DNA of 64,000 nucleotides from Bradyrhizobium elkanii WSM2783 (GCF_000472865.1 NZ_AXAP01000029.1:39970-103969), one strand, 5' to 3'. Positions 9,270 to 17,083 are shown, numbered from the stretch's first letter. Notes: generated by a model from the letters alone, not told the origin. Numbers and translations: made by a program.

Positions 9270-9521
9270 TCACGCGGCGTCCTTCTCGGTGGTCACGCCG
9301 AGCAAGGCCAGATTCACGTCAACGATGGCGATCTGTTGCGAGATGATCAGCTTCATCTCGGGCACCATCTTCTCGACGATGTCGGGCCGAACGTCCTGCG
9401 TGTTCAGCATCGGCGACTTGATCGTGATGCGCGGCTCGGCGTCGAGACGCAAGAGCAGGCCGTTGAGGTAGTCGCGTTCCTTGATCAGTTCGCCGACTGC
9501 GGCGAAGTCATTCAGCTTCAT
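9270..9521 (-). CDS. Small hypothetical phage protein
   Basis: 83 residues from ATG 9521 (MKLNDFAAVGELIKERDYL...), chosen over the upstream in-frame ATG at 9593 because it leaves only a 14-bp overlap with the preceding gene. Predicted mainly helical; ends TTEKDAA. No family is recognised. Confidence 0.5.
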   Translation of the reverse strand: MKLNDFAAVGELIKERDYLNGLLLRLDAEPRITIKSPMLNTQDVRPDIVEKMVPEMKLIISQQIAIVDVNLALLGVTTEKDAA

Positions 9522-9765
9522 TGTCCCCGTTCCCCAGGTTGTCGAGTCCATAGATGTTGCGGAAGGCGTCGCGGCTGATGTCTCTCGGATCAACCTCGAC
9601 GATGTTCGGCGGAAGGGCTGCGTTCGGATCGGGCTCGACGGCGATGCCGTCCATTGCGATCCCGCCGCCGGTCAGAAAGCAGTGGTGATAGTCGGCGGCG
9701 CGCAGCTTCTCGGCGATCTCCGCGAACGCCGCCTGACTGATGGGAAGCCTGACCAGCGTGCTCAC
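9508..9765 (-). CDS. Small hypothetical phage protein
   Basis: 85 residues (MSTLVRLPISQAAFAEIAEKLRAADY...), with a Gly-rich turn LTGGGIAMDGIAVEP and an acidic C-terminus. It overlaps both neighbours by a few bases, consistent with a translationally coupled leftward operon. No family is recognised. Confidence 0.5.
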   Translation of the reverse strand: MSTLVRLPISQAAFAEIAEKLRAADYHHCFLTGGGIAMDGIAVEPDPNAALPPNIVEVDPRDISRDAFRNIYGLDNLGNGDNEAE

Positions 9766-10013
9766 GATCCGTCACCCACGCGGTAGGCGGCGCGAAGTGC
9801 GTTAAGCCGCTTCTCGGTGTCAGCGAGCTTGGCCTGCAATTCGGCGGTGATCGCGCTGGTGAAGTTCGTGATCTCGCGGGCGAGATCGGTGCGTTCTGCG
9901 GTGACGTAGCCGAGCCCCATGGACTTCTGGCGCTCGTCAGCCGTCACGACGTACTTGCGATCAACGAAGGCTTGCGCCTGGGCGAGCAGAGCCGGGTTCT
10001 GAGTGCGCGCCAT
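9762..10013 (-). CDS. Small helical hypothetical phage protein
   Basis: 83 residues (MARTQNPALLAQAQAFVDRKYVV...) with a likely coiled-coil section AITAELQAKLADTEKRLNAL. It overlaps the next leftward gene by 4 bp. No family is recognised. Confidence 0.5.
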   Translation of the reverse strand: MARTQNPALLAQAQAFVDRKYVVTADERQKSMGLGYVTAERTDLAREITNFTSAITAELQAKLADTEKRLNALRAAYRVGDGS

Positions 10014-10014
10014 G

Positions 10015-10737
10015 TCAGTAGTGCTTTCCGTTCACGGCCTTGAGGCGAGCTTCCGCCTTGTGGTCGGGCCGCACTTCGTTGAAACGCAGCTTGTCGGCAG
10101 CGGCGGCACCAACTGCGAGGCGCTGGGCACCGGCGAGGTCGAAGATGCGAAAGAGCGCATCGGCAAGCTCGACGGTCAGGCCGGGGTAATTGGGCAGCTT
10201 GTCGTCTGCCAGATTCTTGCGATGGGCTTCCATCGCTTCGGCGATCTCGCTGACGGTCAGCATGAGCTTGGTCGGCACGATGAACCGCGCGTTGCGCAGG
10301 TCTTCGCCGGTGGCCGGGTCGATCCACCAATGCTTGTTGGCGTTGTGAACGACATCGGTCAGCCAGTCGATGCAGAAGCGAACGATGGTGGCGGGCTCAT
10401 GAAACTCGGCGAGCGCATCGTCGATGATCTCGATAGCTGCGTTCGGTGCCTTGTCCTGAATGACTTCACGGGCATCAAGAAGCGCTTGCACGAACATGGC
10501 GGACTCGCCCGAGCGCTTCGCGTTCATCTGGATCAGCGTGTCGATGTTCGCGCGCAGTATGTCGGTCTGCGCCTTGGTGGCGGTCTGAGCCTTCAACTCG
10601 AACCAACCGTAGCCGAGCAGCAAGATGGTCATCGCGGTGAACAGGACGGCCATGGCGGTGTGGCCTGCGAGAGCGGACTCGATAGCGAGTGCGAGGCCGT
10701 GCCCACCGGCAACGATCCCGAAGAAGAGGCGAAACAT
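10015..10737 (-). CDS. Membrane-anchored MazG-like phage protein
   Basis: 240 residues. The N-terminus has two hydrophobic segments (FFGIVAGGHGLALAIESALA and TAMAVLFTAMTILLLGYGWF). The C-terminal part ends NYPGLTVELADALFRIFDLAGAQRL, which resembles the late helix of phage MazG-like (dNTP pyrophosphohydrolase-related) proteins. The full acidic metal site of active MazG is not obvious, so enzymatic activity is uncertain. Confidence 0.5.
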   Translation of the reverse strand: MFRLFFGIVAGGHGLALAIESALAGHTAMAVLFTAMTILLLGYGWFELKAQTATKAQTDILRANIDTLIQMNAKRSGESAMFVQALLDAREVIQDKAPNAAIEIIDDALAEFHEPATIVRFCIDWLTDVVHNANKHWWIDPATGEDLRNARFIVPTKLMLTVSEIAEAMEAHRKNLADDKLPNYPGLTVELADALFRIFDLAGAQRLAVGAAAADKLRFNEVRPDHKAEARLKAVNGKHY

Positions 10738-10796
10738 GGAGTGATGCTTTCGTGAGAGGTTGAACCTGCAAGGATCGCTTGCAGGTTGGGGAGGGC

Positions 10797-11063
10797 TCAG
10801 TTGAGCGGTTGAACGTTGTGGGCGGGCGGCAGCTTCTTGCCGATCGCGCGAGCGCCTTCGGCCGTGACGCGGAAGATGCGCATCGCGCCGTACCCGGCGG
10901 CGAGGTCGCAGAACATCGCGCCCTTCTCGGCGAGGCTCTTGGCGAGCTTGATGTCTTGGCCGTTGGCGTGAACGGCCACGCGGTTGCGGTTGATGGAGCG
11001 TGAGCGTTCGAGGCCGAGCGCCCGGCGGACCAACATGCCTTCGTCGTGGGTGATGGCGTTCAT
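10797..11063 (-). CDS. Small hypothetical phage protein
   Basis: 88 residues from ATG 11063 (MNAITHDEGMLVRRALGLER...). GAGGGG lies 6 nt upstream of this ATG and directly abuts the alternative ATG at 11069, which decides the start. The C-terminal half (MRIFRVTAEGARAIGKKLP) resembles a winged-helix wing but is too short for a firm call. Confidence 0.5.
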   Translation of the reverse strand: MNAITHDEGMLVRRALGLERSRSINRNRVAVHANGQDIKLAKSLAEKGAMFCDLAAGYGAMRIFRVTAEGARAIGKKLPPAHNVQPLN

Positions 11064-11073
11064 GGTCATCCCC

Positions 11074-11463
11074 TCAAGCGAACAAGGCGTTCTGGTCGGC
11101 GTGCATTGCCTGCGGCGCGGAGCGACGCGGCTTTGCGGTGGTGGTGGGTTCGGGGAGGGGGACTTCCGTCTCACTGTCGCGATGGCGAAGGACGTGAGCG
11201 GTCATGCCGCTGGCGTTCTTGCGGCGATCCTTCAGCTTGATCAGGACGCCCTTCTTGACGAGTTCGGAGACGCGAGGGCGGATCGCCAGGACGTTCTCGC
11301 CCATCTGCTTGGCGATCTCGTCCGCCGTCAGGCGATAGCCGTGCTGCATAAGCTCGACGATCTTGAAGCGGAGCATGAAAGCTCGGCTGGCAATCTGCTC
11401 GGCGGCATCCTTGGATGCGCCGCCGCCCTTCGACCCCGGCGTGTTCGGATACTTCTCAGGCAT
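11074..11463 (-). CDS. Winged-helix DNA-binding protein, first gene of the leftward operon
   Basis: 129 residues from ATG 11463. The middle reads FKIVELMQHGYRLTADEIAKQMGENVLAIRPRVSELVKKGVLIK, a classic winged helix-turn-helix of the type that opens phage early operons. It is the promoter-proximal gene of the leftward block, facing the repeat-rich intergenic region, so it may regulate the divergent promoters there. Confidence 0.7.
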   Translation of the reverse strand: MPEKYPNTPGSKGGGASKDAAEQIASRAFMLRFKIVELMQHGYRLTADEIAKQMGENVLAIRPRVSELVKKGVLIKLKDRRKNASGMTAHVLRHRDSETEVPLPEPTTTAKPRRSAPQAMHADQNALFA

Positions 11464-11481
11464 AGACAAAGCTCTCCCGTT

Positions 11482-11500
11482 CGCCCCGAAGGGCGTTTTT
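11482..11500. terminator. Hairpin with T-run (terminator on +; 5' leader hairpin on -)
   Basis: CGCCC, loop CGAA, GGGCG is followed by five T on the plus strand. For the leftward operon the same hairpin lies in the 5' leader just before the winged-helix gene (start 11463). It may insulate the leftward operon from opposing transcription. Confidence 0.5.
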
Positions 11501-11586
11501 CAGATCAGCGATGTGCGGTGGTGCTCCCGACCCAACCGGCCTGATTCAGGTCGGCTCCGCTGGAATCAACGGATACACGAAGGATC

Positions 11587-11956
11587 ATCCGTCGCGCAAG
11601 GGATTTGTGAGAAATATCGACGGATTGTCCGCCGAGATGTGGTCGCTGCCTGTCAGAGCAGGCCGGGATCGCGCATGGAAATCGCGAACTCCATATTATC
11701 TTTTGGGAGCGGTTTGGGTTTTGCGAGGAAACGCCTGCAAAACTGAAACCTGCTCTGGCGCAGGGCTCAGGACGACCATTGAGGGGTATCCCCCATATAT
11801 ATAACAATAATATATACTTGTAATATTTATATAAGAAGATATGCGTGTAGGGCGTTACAGTTATATATAGGGGCGAAACCCCGAAATCGTCCATTGATAT
11901 TATCCGGCTCGACGGATATCGACCCAAGATCGACGGATGGGAGTTGATATTATCCG
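11587..11956. promoter_or_regulatory. AT-rich intergenic region with repeated operator-like sites
   Basis: The motif CGACGGAT occurs at 11618, 11910 and 11931, and inverted at 11587 (ATCCGTCG). TTGATATTATCCG occurs at 11894 and 11944, exactly 50 bp apart; the second copy ends at the ATG of the next gene. TATCCG-N6-CGGATA (11901-11918) is a perfect dyad. A strongly AT-rich stretch covers about 11795-11870. Together these suggest divergent promoters under repressor control, possibly with a replication origin. No protein-coding frame is convincing here. Confidence 0.55.
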
Positions 11957-12811
11957 ATGCGCAGGAAGGTCATGTCGGAGTGGGACGCCAAGGCGGCGTT
12001 CCTAACCGTGCCGGACGATGGATGGTCCCTCGTTGGCTTCGCCAACGCCTTGCCGTGCCATCCAAGCGAGGCTGAGACCATTGCCCGGTATCTGCACCGG
12101 AAGAAGCTGATCTGGCTCTCAATGCGCCAAGGACACGGGCGGGTCTTCCCGGCGGCGATGCGCCCCGGTCGCGGTCGGCCGAAGGCGGCAGCCGTCGAGC
12201 AACCCGCACTGATCGACCCGGTACTGGCTGGCTTCCTGACGCAGGCGCATCCGACGTTCCTGAAGATCAGGCTGTTGCTCGGCCGTGATCCCGGCGGTGC
12301 GTGGAACGAGCATCAGGCGCTCAAGGCCGAGATCAAGTTCGCGATCACGGTCGAGGCGACGAACCTGATGACGCTCTGCCGGACGTTCGCCAAAGAACAC
12401 CCCACCATCCCCGTTGCGGCGCTCCGTGATGCTCTCTGGCTCGATAGGCCGCACACCATGCCCATCGTCGCGCAGACGCAGCCCGATCTCGCTATGGCCG
12501 GCTCTGAGCAGTTCGCCGAGCAGCCGAAGGGGAAGCGACGCCTCTCGAAGAACCTGACCGACGAAGAGCGGATGATCTCCTACATCGAAGCTGCCGGTCG
12601 GACCGGCATCGCGGCGTATGAGATCGCGAACAAGGGCAAGATCGCTCGCGACCGCGTCGTGCAGATCGGTGAGATGTTCGAGAACATAGGCGTGATCCGC
12701 TCGGCGGTGGTCCGAACGTCGGATCGAGGCCGTAGGGGTACGCGGTATTTTATGCGGAAGTACGGCGAGCCGGTGATCGGCGAGGGCGGGCGCCTAGTTA
12801 TCCCGGTGTGA
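11957..12811 (+). CDS. Putative phage DNA-binding/replication regulator
   Basis: 284 residues from ATG 11957, or 279 from ATG 11972. The N-terminal part (GWSLVGFANALPCHPSEAETIARYLHRKKLIWLS) and C-terminal part (MISYIEAAGRTGIAAYEIANKGKIARDRVVQIGEMFENIGVIRS) both look like winged-helix units. The second repeated site TTGATATTATCCG overlaps the start, suggesting autoregulation. No specific family is recognised. It could be a repressor or a replication initiator. Confidence 0.5.
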   Translation: MRRKVMSEWDAKAAFLTVPDDGWSLVGFANALPCHPSEAETIARYLHRKKLIWLSMRQGHGRVFPAAMRPGRGRPKAAAVEQPALIDPVLAGFLTQAHPTFLKIRLLLGRDPGGAWNEHQALKAEIKFAITVEATNLMTLCRTFAKEHPTIPVAALRDALWLDRPHTMPIVAQTQPDLAMAGSEQFAEQPKGKRRLSKNLTDEERMISYIEAAGRTGIAAYEIANKGKIARDRVVQIGEMFENIGVIRSAVVRTSDRGRRGTRYFMRKYGEPVIGEGGRLVIPV

Positions 12812-12849
12812 CTATCGTCTTCCAGCCAAGTCGGCCCGTGCCGCTATCC

Positions 12850-12890
12850 AGTCTGCGCCGAGAACGTCCGCTCGCTGGGCTTAGCTGGAA
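12850..12890 (+). repeat. Left copy of 41-bp imperfect direct repeat flanking the Septu-like pair
   Basis: This 41-bp stretch aligns without gaps to 14981-15021, with 32 of 41 identical positions counted by eye. Both copies contain AGTCTG, GCCGAG, GTCCGCT and GGGCT blocks. It lies between the stop of the upstream phage gene and the ATPase gene. Confidence 0.65.
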
Positions 12891-12966
12891 GTAAGCGGTG
12901 CGGGTCGGAGTGAGAGCTTCGGATTGCAGCTTTCAGTTGCGCTTATCAAATTAATGAACTAGATCG

Positions 12967-14301
12967 TTGGTGAAGCTGCAGATCGAAAGAATAAGAGTGG
13001 CAATACAATCGGGTCTATTCTCAAGCCTGGAAATTCAGGGATGGCGACAGTTTGACTATGTGAAGTTAGACTTGCATCCAAAGCTGACGATTTTGACGGG
13101 CGCGAATGGATGTGGGAAAACCACACTACTAAACCTGTTTTCACGGCATTTTGGGTATCAAGCACCTATACTTGCAACACCTAAATTGAGCGAAACCGGC
13201 GTGGTTTCGTACGCGCTTGATCTTTTCAAGAGCGCTGCCTGGAAAATGTTCGGCCGCGAGGAAACAATTTCCCAACCGGTAAATCATATAGGCAAGATGC
13301 AGTACACGGATGGTTCTGCGTCTCCTATCGTTGTCCCTAACGGCAATTCAGTTCAGTACCAACTTCAATTTCAATCTCAACAGGCCGTCGCCGGCGTCAA
13401 TATTGCTTCGCATCGGCCAGTTTCGAACTATCAGCCGGTCGCCAATATTCCCGTCAACGCGATGACGCCGTCGGCTGCTTACAGTTCCTACTTCACAGAA
13501 ACGGTAAATCGATTTCAAGGGGGACATACCGGATATTCGCCAACATACAGGATGAAAGAAGCCCTGATTTCGATGGCAACGTTTGGCCCCGGGAACAATC
13601 GGATTCAGCGCAATGTCGCGGCAGACGAAGCTTTGTCAGGTTTTGAAGCTATTTTGCGGAAAGTGCTACCGAAGACACTTGGCTTCCAAAGCATCTTAAT
13701 CCGGCAGACCGACATCGTACTCTCCACCGCGTCTGGGGAGTTCCTTTTAGATGCAGCATCTGGCGGCGTAATGGCATTAATCGACATATGCTGGCAGATA
13801 CATTTGTATTCGCTGAACAACACGCACTTCGTCGTAACAATGGATGAGCCAGAGAATCATCTTCACCCATCGATGCAGCGATCTCTCATGGGCGACCTCA
13901 TAACGGCGTTTCCACGTGTGCAATTTATCGTTGCAACTCATAGCCCGTTTGTTGTTTCGTCGACTCGAGACTCTACCGTTTACGCACTCCGCTATTTTGT
14001 AGATGAAACTAAAGCGTTGACGGAAAGGCGACGCATCTACAGTCAAAAGCTGGACCTGGTTGAAAAGGCCGGAACCGCCGGTGAAATTTTGCGTGAAGTG
14101 CTTGGCGTTCCAGTGACAGCCCCTGAGTGGGTTGAGACGGAATTGAACAATATCGTACGTCAGTACGTCGGCACGCCGATCACCAAGGAGCGGTTGGCAA
14201 ACTTAAAAACGGATCTTATCAACGCCGGTTTGGGCGAATATTTTTCCGACGCGTTAGCAGGGCTAGCAAAACCAAATGATATCTCTTCGCAAATCCGCTG
14301 A
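12967..14301 (+). CDS. AAA/ABC-type ATPase, PtuA-like (Septu-type anti-phage system)
   Basis: 444 residues starting TTG 12967 (GTG at 12970 is equally plausible). Walker A is TGANGCGKTT (residues 44-53). An ABC-signature-like block LLDAASGGVMALIDI precedes Walker B FVVTMDEPENHLHP (D293/E294) and the H-loop ATHSP (H325). This is the OLD/RecF-like ATPase architecture of PtuA. The next gene is an overlapping HNH nuclease, the defining partner in Septu. Third codon positions are clearly more A/T-rich than in flanking phage genes, implying acquisition. Other AAA-plus-nuclease systems (Gabija, PARIS) carry TOPRIM partners and fit less well. Confidence 0.78.
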   Translation: MVKLQIERIRVAIQSGLFSSLEIQGWRQFDYVKLDLHPKLTILTGANGCGKTTLLNLFSRHFGYQAPILATPKLSETGVVSYALDLFKSAAWKMFGREETISQPVNHIGKMQYTDGSASPIVVPNGNSVQYQLQFQSQQAVAGVNIASHRPVSNYQPVANIPVNAMTPSAAYSSYFTETVNRFQGGHTGYSPTYRMKEALISMATFGPGNNRIQRNVAADEALSGFEAILRKVLPKTLGFQSILIRQTDIVLSTASGEFLLDAASGGVMALIDICWQIHLYSLNNTHFVVTMDEPENHLHPSMQRSLMGDLITAFPRVQFIVATHSPFVVSSTRDSTVYALRYFVDETKALTERRRIYSQKLDLVEKAGTAGEILREVLGVPVTAPEWVETELNNIVRQYVGTPITKERLANLKTDLINAGLGEYFSDALAGLAKPNDISSQIR

Positions 14302-14908
14302 ACCAAGCATTCTAGCCGCTAACAAAGAGCGATGGACCCAAGAGCTACTGGGTGGGAACGACGATGCTCTGGTAAAGCGCAAATATGCCCTCGGTCCGAT
14401 TAAGGCGGCGATCATCGAGGAAACGAACGGCAAGTGTGCGTTTTGCGAGAGCAAGTTACTTCACATTGCGTACGGCGACGTAGAACACATAACTCCCAAA
14501 AAATGGGAGAAGGCACTCGCCTTCGAGTGGTTTAACCTGACGCTCGCCTGCGACGTATGCAACACTAACAAAGGGACCAAGACGGATATTTTTGACCCAT
14601 ATAGCGATGACCCATCATCGCATTTCTGGTTCGTCGGTCCTTTCATTTTCGCAACGCCGACCGCTAGTTTAGCGGCAGAAATTTCACTCGTCGCGCTTGA
14701 TTTGAACAGGGCGAATTTGGTTGAAAGACGCGGCGAGCGAATCAAGAACCTAGAGCGCAATTTAAAGGTTATCGTCAACTGCCCGCAGGTCGAACTACGG
14801 AAAGTACTATCGGAAGCATTGTTGAAAAACGAGAGCGATGCTTCAAAAGAATTTTGCGCTTGTAGCCGAGCTTTCTTGGATGATCCTCGGGTGGCGGCGA
14901 TGATGTGA
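14276..14908 (+). CDS. HNH endonuclease, PtuB-like (Septu-type effector)
   Basis: 210 residues; the start overlaps the ATPase by 26 bp. The nuclease core has C54-A-F-C57, EHITPK (H71), FNL (N87) and C92-D-V-C95-N, a zinc-braced HNH site. The following KGTKTDIFDPYSDDPSSHF is typical of the HNH family paired with PtuA or with retron Ec78-type ATPases. In Septu the ATPase holds the nuclease until phage infection releases DNA cleavage. No reverse transcriptase is nearby, so this is not a retron. Base usage is as atypical as in the ATPase gene. Confidence 0.78.
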   Translation: MISLRKSAEPSILAANKERWTQELLGGNDDALVKRKYALGPIKAAIIEETNGKCAFCESKLLHIAYGDVEHITPKKWEKALAFEWFNLTLACDVCNTNKGTKTDIFDPYSDDPSSHFWFVGPFIFATPTASLAAEISLVALDLNRANLVERRGERIKNLERNLKVIVNCPQVELRKVLSEALLKNESDASKEFCACSRAFLDDPRVAAMM

Positions 14909-14980
14909 GCTTCACGCGAGTTCAGGTTGAGTGAGGCCACCCGATGTCCAAAAAACGCTTTGGCCCACTTCGGACCTTCA

Positions 14981-15021
14981 AGTCTGTGCCGAGCATGTCC
15001 GCTTACCGGGCTAAACCGGAA
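14981..15021 (+). repeat. Right copy of 41-bp imperfect direct repeat flanking the Septu-like pair
   Basis: It pairs with 12850-12890 (32/41 identical). The core TGTCCGCT also appears in host-type dispersed repeats at about 49.42 and 49.87 kb, so both copies may belong to a mobile or recombinogenic host repeat family. Confidence 0.65.
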
Positions 15022-15033
15022 CAAGCCATGACG

Positions 15034-15084
15034 GAGACCGGATCGGTCTCTCTTGATGCGGTGATCTGCGCGAAGATTCGCGCA
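15034..15084 (+). promoter_or_regulatory. Two consecutive palindromes in the VRR-NUC leader
   Basis: First, GAGACCG-GAT-CGGTCTC (15034-15050). Second, TGCGCGAA-GA-TTCGCGCA (15067-15084), an 8-bp perfect stem whose last base is the A of the ATG start of the next gene. The first overlaps the motif GACCGGATC that recurs before two other rightward transcription units. Operator and translational-control roles are both possible. Confidence 0.5.
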
Positions 15085-15461
15085 TGGAAACCCGCATCGT
15101 CAACAACATCCCTGAGTGGCGTTATCAGGCGGAAGTCATAGCCCGCCTTCACGCGCTCGAAGACGCCGGGCTTCCGATCACCTGCGCCGGTGATATGAAC
15201 CGAGCCAAGCGCACCCGACGCGAGCGCATGGAAGCCAAGGTCACGGGCCTTACGGCGGGCGAGCCCGACGTCCGCGTTTATATCACCGGCGGTTTTCTGC
15301 TCAGCTTCGAACTGAAGACGCCGAAGGGGTCGCGCTCGAAGGATCAGAAGGATCGGCACAAGAAGCTGATCGGCCTGGGCTTCACTGTGATCACGATCAA
15401 GGCGAAGACGCCGGAAGAGATTGCCGACGAAGTCGAGCGGATCGTGCGGAGCTATCTGTAG
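15084..15461 (+). CDS. VRR-NUC domain nuclease
   Basis: 125 residues. The VRR-NUC (PD-(D/E)XK-type) core is visible as GEPDVRVYI, FLLSFELKTPKGSRSKDQKDRHKKLIGLGFTVITIK. Small stand-alone VRR-NUC proteins are common in phages and are thought to act on branched or recombination DNA. The stop overlaps the next start by 1 bp. Confidence 0.85.
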   Translation: METRIVNNIPEWRYQAEVIARLHALEDAGLPITCAGDMNRAKRTRRERMEAKVTGLTAGEPDVRVYITGGFLLSFELKTPKGSRSKDQKDRHKKLIGLGFTVITIKAKTPEEIADEVERIVRSYL

Positions 15462-16105
15462 TGCAGATCACGCTCGCGCTCGAAAAGGGGATGCTCGAAC
15501 GCCTCGATCAGCTTCGAGATCGCAGCATCAACACCGCGACCGCAAAAGCGCTGACCTTCACCGCGAAGGACGCCCAACAGGCGTTGCGCACACAGATTCC
15601 AAGTATCTTCGTGCTTCGTCGGCCATGGGTTGTCGGTGGCATCCGCATCCGCCCTGCCAACGGCAGCACGCTCATGGCGACGGTGGGCAGCATCGACAAG
15701 TACATGGAGCGCCATGTCATCGGTGCGGGCAAGGAGAAGTATCCCGACAACGCTCTGTCGATCCGCGCGAAGCGAGATAGCCGTGGCCGTCTCGCGTCGG
15801 GCGGCATCCTGATCAAGCCTTACGGATCGATTGGCAGTGCGCCGGTGCATACCGTTGTGCGCCGCCAGTTGAAGCGCATGGACGGTCAGAAGCGGAAGCC
15901 GTTTCATATCGTCACGAAGAACGGGAAGGTGATCGTCGTTCGCCGCCGGACGAAGAAGCGTTTTCCGCTGGAAACCCTCGCCGTGCTGCAAGGGAGTGCG
16001 ACCATCAACGAGCATTGGGATTTCCTCGGGACCGTGTCCGGCGTTGTCCAGGCGCGTTTCCCCAATCACTTCTATCGCGCAGTCGTCAATGCGGCGACGC
16101 GGTGA
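15461..16105 (+). CDS. gpZ-like minor tail/virion protein (putative)
   Basis: 214 residues from GTG 15461. The N-terminal half (TATAKALTFTAKDAQQALRTQIPSIFVLRRPWVVGGIRI) and the basic, Arg/Lys-rich middle resemble the lambda gpZ-like tail completion family. The family call is tentative because the gene is separated from the morphogenesis region by 5 kb and an accessory island. It is coupled to VRR-NUC. Confidence 0.4.
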   Translation: MQITLALEKGMLERLDQLRDRSINTATAKALTFTAKDAQQALRTQIPSIFVLRRPWVVGGIRIRPANGSTLMATVGSIDKYMERHVIGAGKEKYPDNALSIRAKRDSRGRLASGGILIKPYGSIGSAPVHTVVRRQLKRMDGQKRKPFHIVTKNGKVIVVRRRTKKRFPLETLAVLQGSATINEHWDFLGTVSGVVQARFPNHFYRAVVNAATR

Positions 16106-16112
16106 AGGGTCC

Positions 16113-16345
16113 ATGAGCGAAACGACTCCACTCCCCCCTTCGTCGGGAAAGGTTCATGAGCCAAATGACTCCCAACCCCCTCCCTCGCACGAAGCGCCTG
16201 GTTCTGCTCGGGCTCGCGATCTCGGCGATCTTGAGCCCAGGGCTCGCTCGATCTCTCGACGATGACCAGCGCGGCGACCAGCATAGCGATCCAGACTTCT
16301 TTGCAGAAAGCGCAAACAACTACGCCGACGACGATCTCGAAGATG
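16113..16345 (+). other. Uncertain short coding region with three partial frames
   Basis: Three frames compete here. One starts ATG 16113 with a good ribosome site and ends at 16265. A second starts ATG 16156 (GGAAAGG upstream) and opens with a hydrophobic LVLLGLAISAILS. A third runs from 16262 into the next gene. The hydrophobic segment followed by frame changes suggests either a small membrane protein or a gene broken by indels. The sequence alone does not decide. Confidence 0.3.
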
Positions 16346-16585
16346 TCCGCCCCTATGCCGAACAACACCGGCCTGCTCTGGATCAACGCGCCGCACTTCT
16401 GCGCTGGGGCGGATGTCATCGGCGGGATCGTGTCCGGCGATGTCGCGCCGATCATTCGCTACATGCGTGGATGGCAGATCGAGCGCGTTCGTTCGTATTG
16501 TCGTCAGAAGGGATGGCAGCTAATGGAAAGTGGCGTGGACCTCGCGGACCACCGCGAAAACTTCGTGCGGGAAAAAAATTTTTAG
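16346..16585 (+). CDS. Small hypothetical phage protein
   Basis: 79 residues from ATG 16346 (an in-frame ATG at 16262 would add 28). The sequence LLWINAPHFCAGADVIGGIV followed by IRYMRGWQIERVRSYCRQKGW looks like a recurring small alphaproteobacterial phage protein with conserved Trp/Cys residues. Function is unknown. It is the last rightward gene before the leftward accessory island. Confidence 0.5.
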   Translation, partial: SAPMPNNTGLLWINAPHFCAGADVIGGIVSGDVAPIIRYMRGWQIERVRSYCRQKGWQLMESGVDLADHRENFVREKNF

Positions 16586-17046
16586 GCTACGTCGACTCCT
16601 TACGCCGGGCCGCCCTCTCGGACTTCTGTCAACTGTTCTCGCTAGGTCATCACCGATCCTGAAAATCGGGCCGATCTGATCGAGAATTTCCTTCTTGCTC
16701 GCAAAAGTAGGTCTCGCGACGCGACCGAAAATCACTTGTTCGCGTGCGTCGCCATCGCGCGCAAACGCGCCGCCCATGCGATATTTTGAACTGCCCGCTA
16801 CTCGCATAGTCCAAACGGCGCGCCGCTGTACGGGCTTCTAATTGCGATTGATGCATGGTCGAAAAACGCGCGCGCGACCGTGTCGCAACTGCTCGAAAGC
16901 GCGACGACGCGACGACTTGCCACAGCCTTGTGAACGCGCGCGCGCTCGCGACGGCCGCGCAAATCATCGCGCGGGCCATCAAGCGCGCGGCAATGACGCC
17001 GCACGATTCGGACTCCTTCGGTTCTATGCCTTGCGGCACATAGCGA

Positions 17047-17071
17047 AACGGCCGCAACTTGCGCGGCCGTT
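17047..17071 (-). terminator. Terminator-like hairpin at the end of the leftward island
   Basis: A 9-bp perfect stem, AACGGCCGC / GCGGCCGTT with a 7-nt loop, lies just downstream of the stop of the leftward gene at 17086. The T-tract after it on the minus strand is weak. Confidence 0.45.
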
Positions 17072-17083
17072 CTCCTATGCGTC
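17063..17083 (-). repeat. 21-bp direct repeat, copy 1
   Basis: These 21 bases recur exactly at 17441-17461. Each copy sits immediately after the stop codon of a leftward gene (17086 and 17461), suggesting duplication of a 3' end or terminator during island growth. Confidence 0.6.

Noticed and set aside
12967..14908. Interpretation as a retron (Ec78-type ATPase + HNH)
   Set aside because: No reverse transcriptase or msr/msd-like structure is present within several kb on either side.
12967..14908. Interpretation as Gabija or PARIS
   Set aside because: Those systems pair the ATPase with TOPRIM/UvrD-like partners. Here the partner is a clear HNH nuclease.
16520..16807. A leftward gene (…FASKKEILDQIGPIFRIGDDLARTVDRS…)
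   Set aside because: It looks partly protein-like but runs antisense into the end of the better-supported gene at 16346-16585 and has no recognised family.
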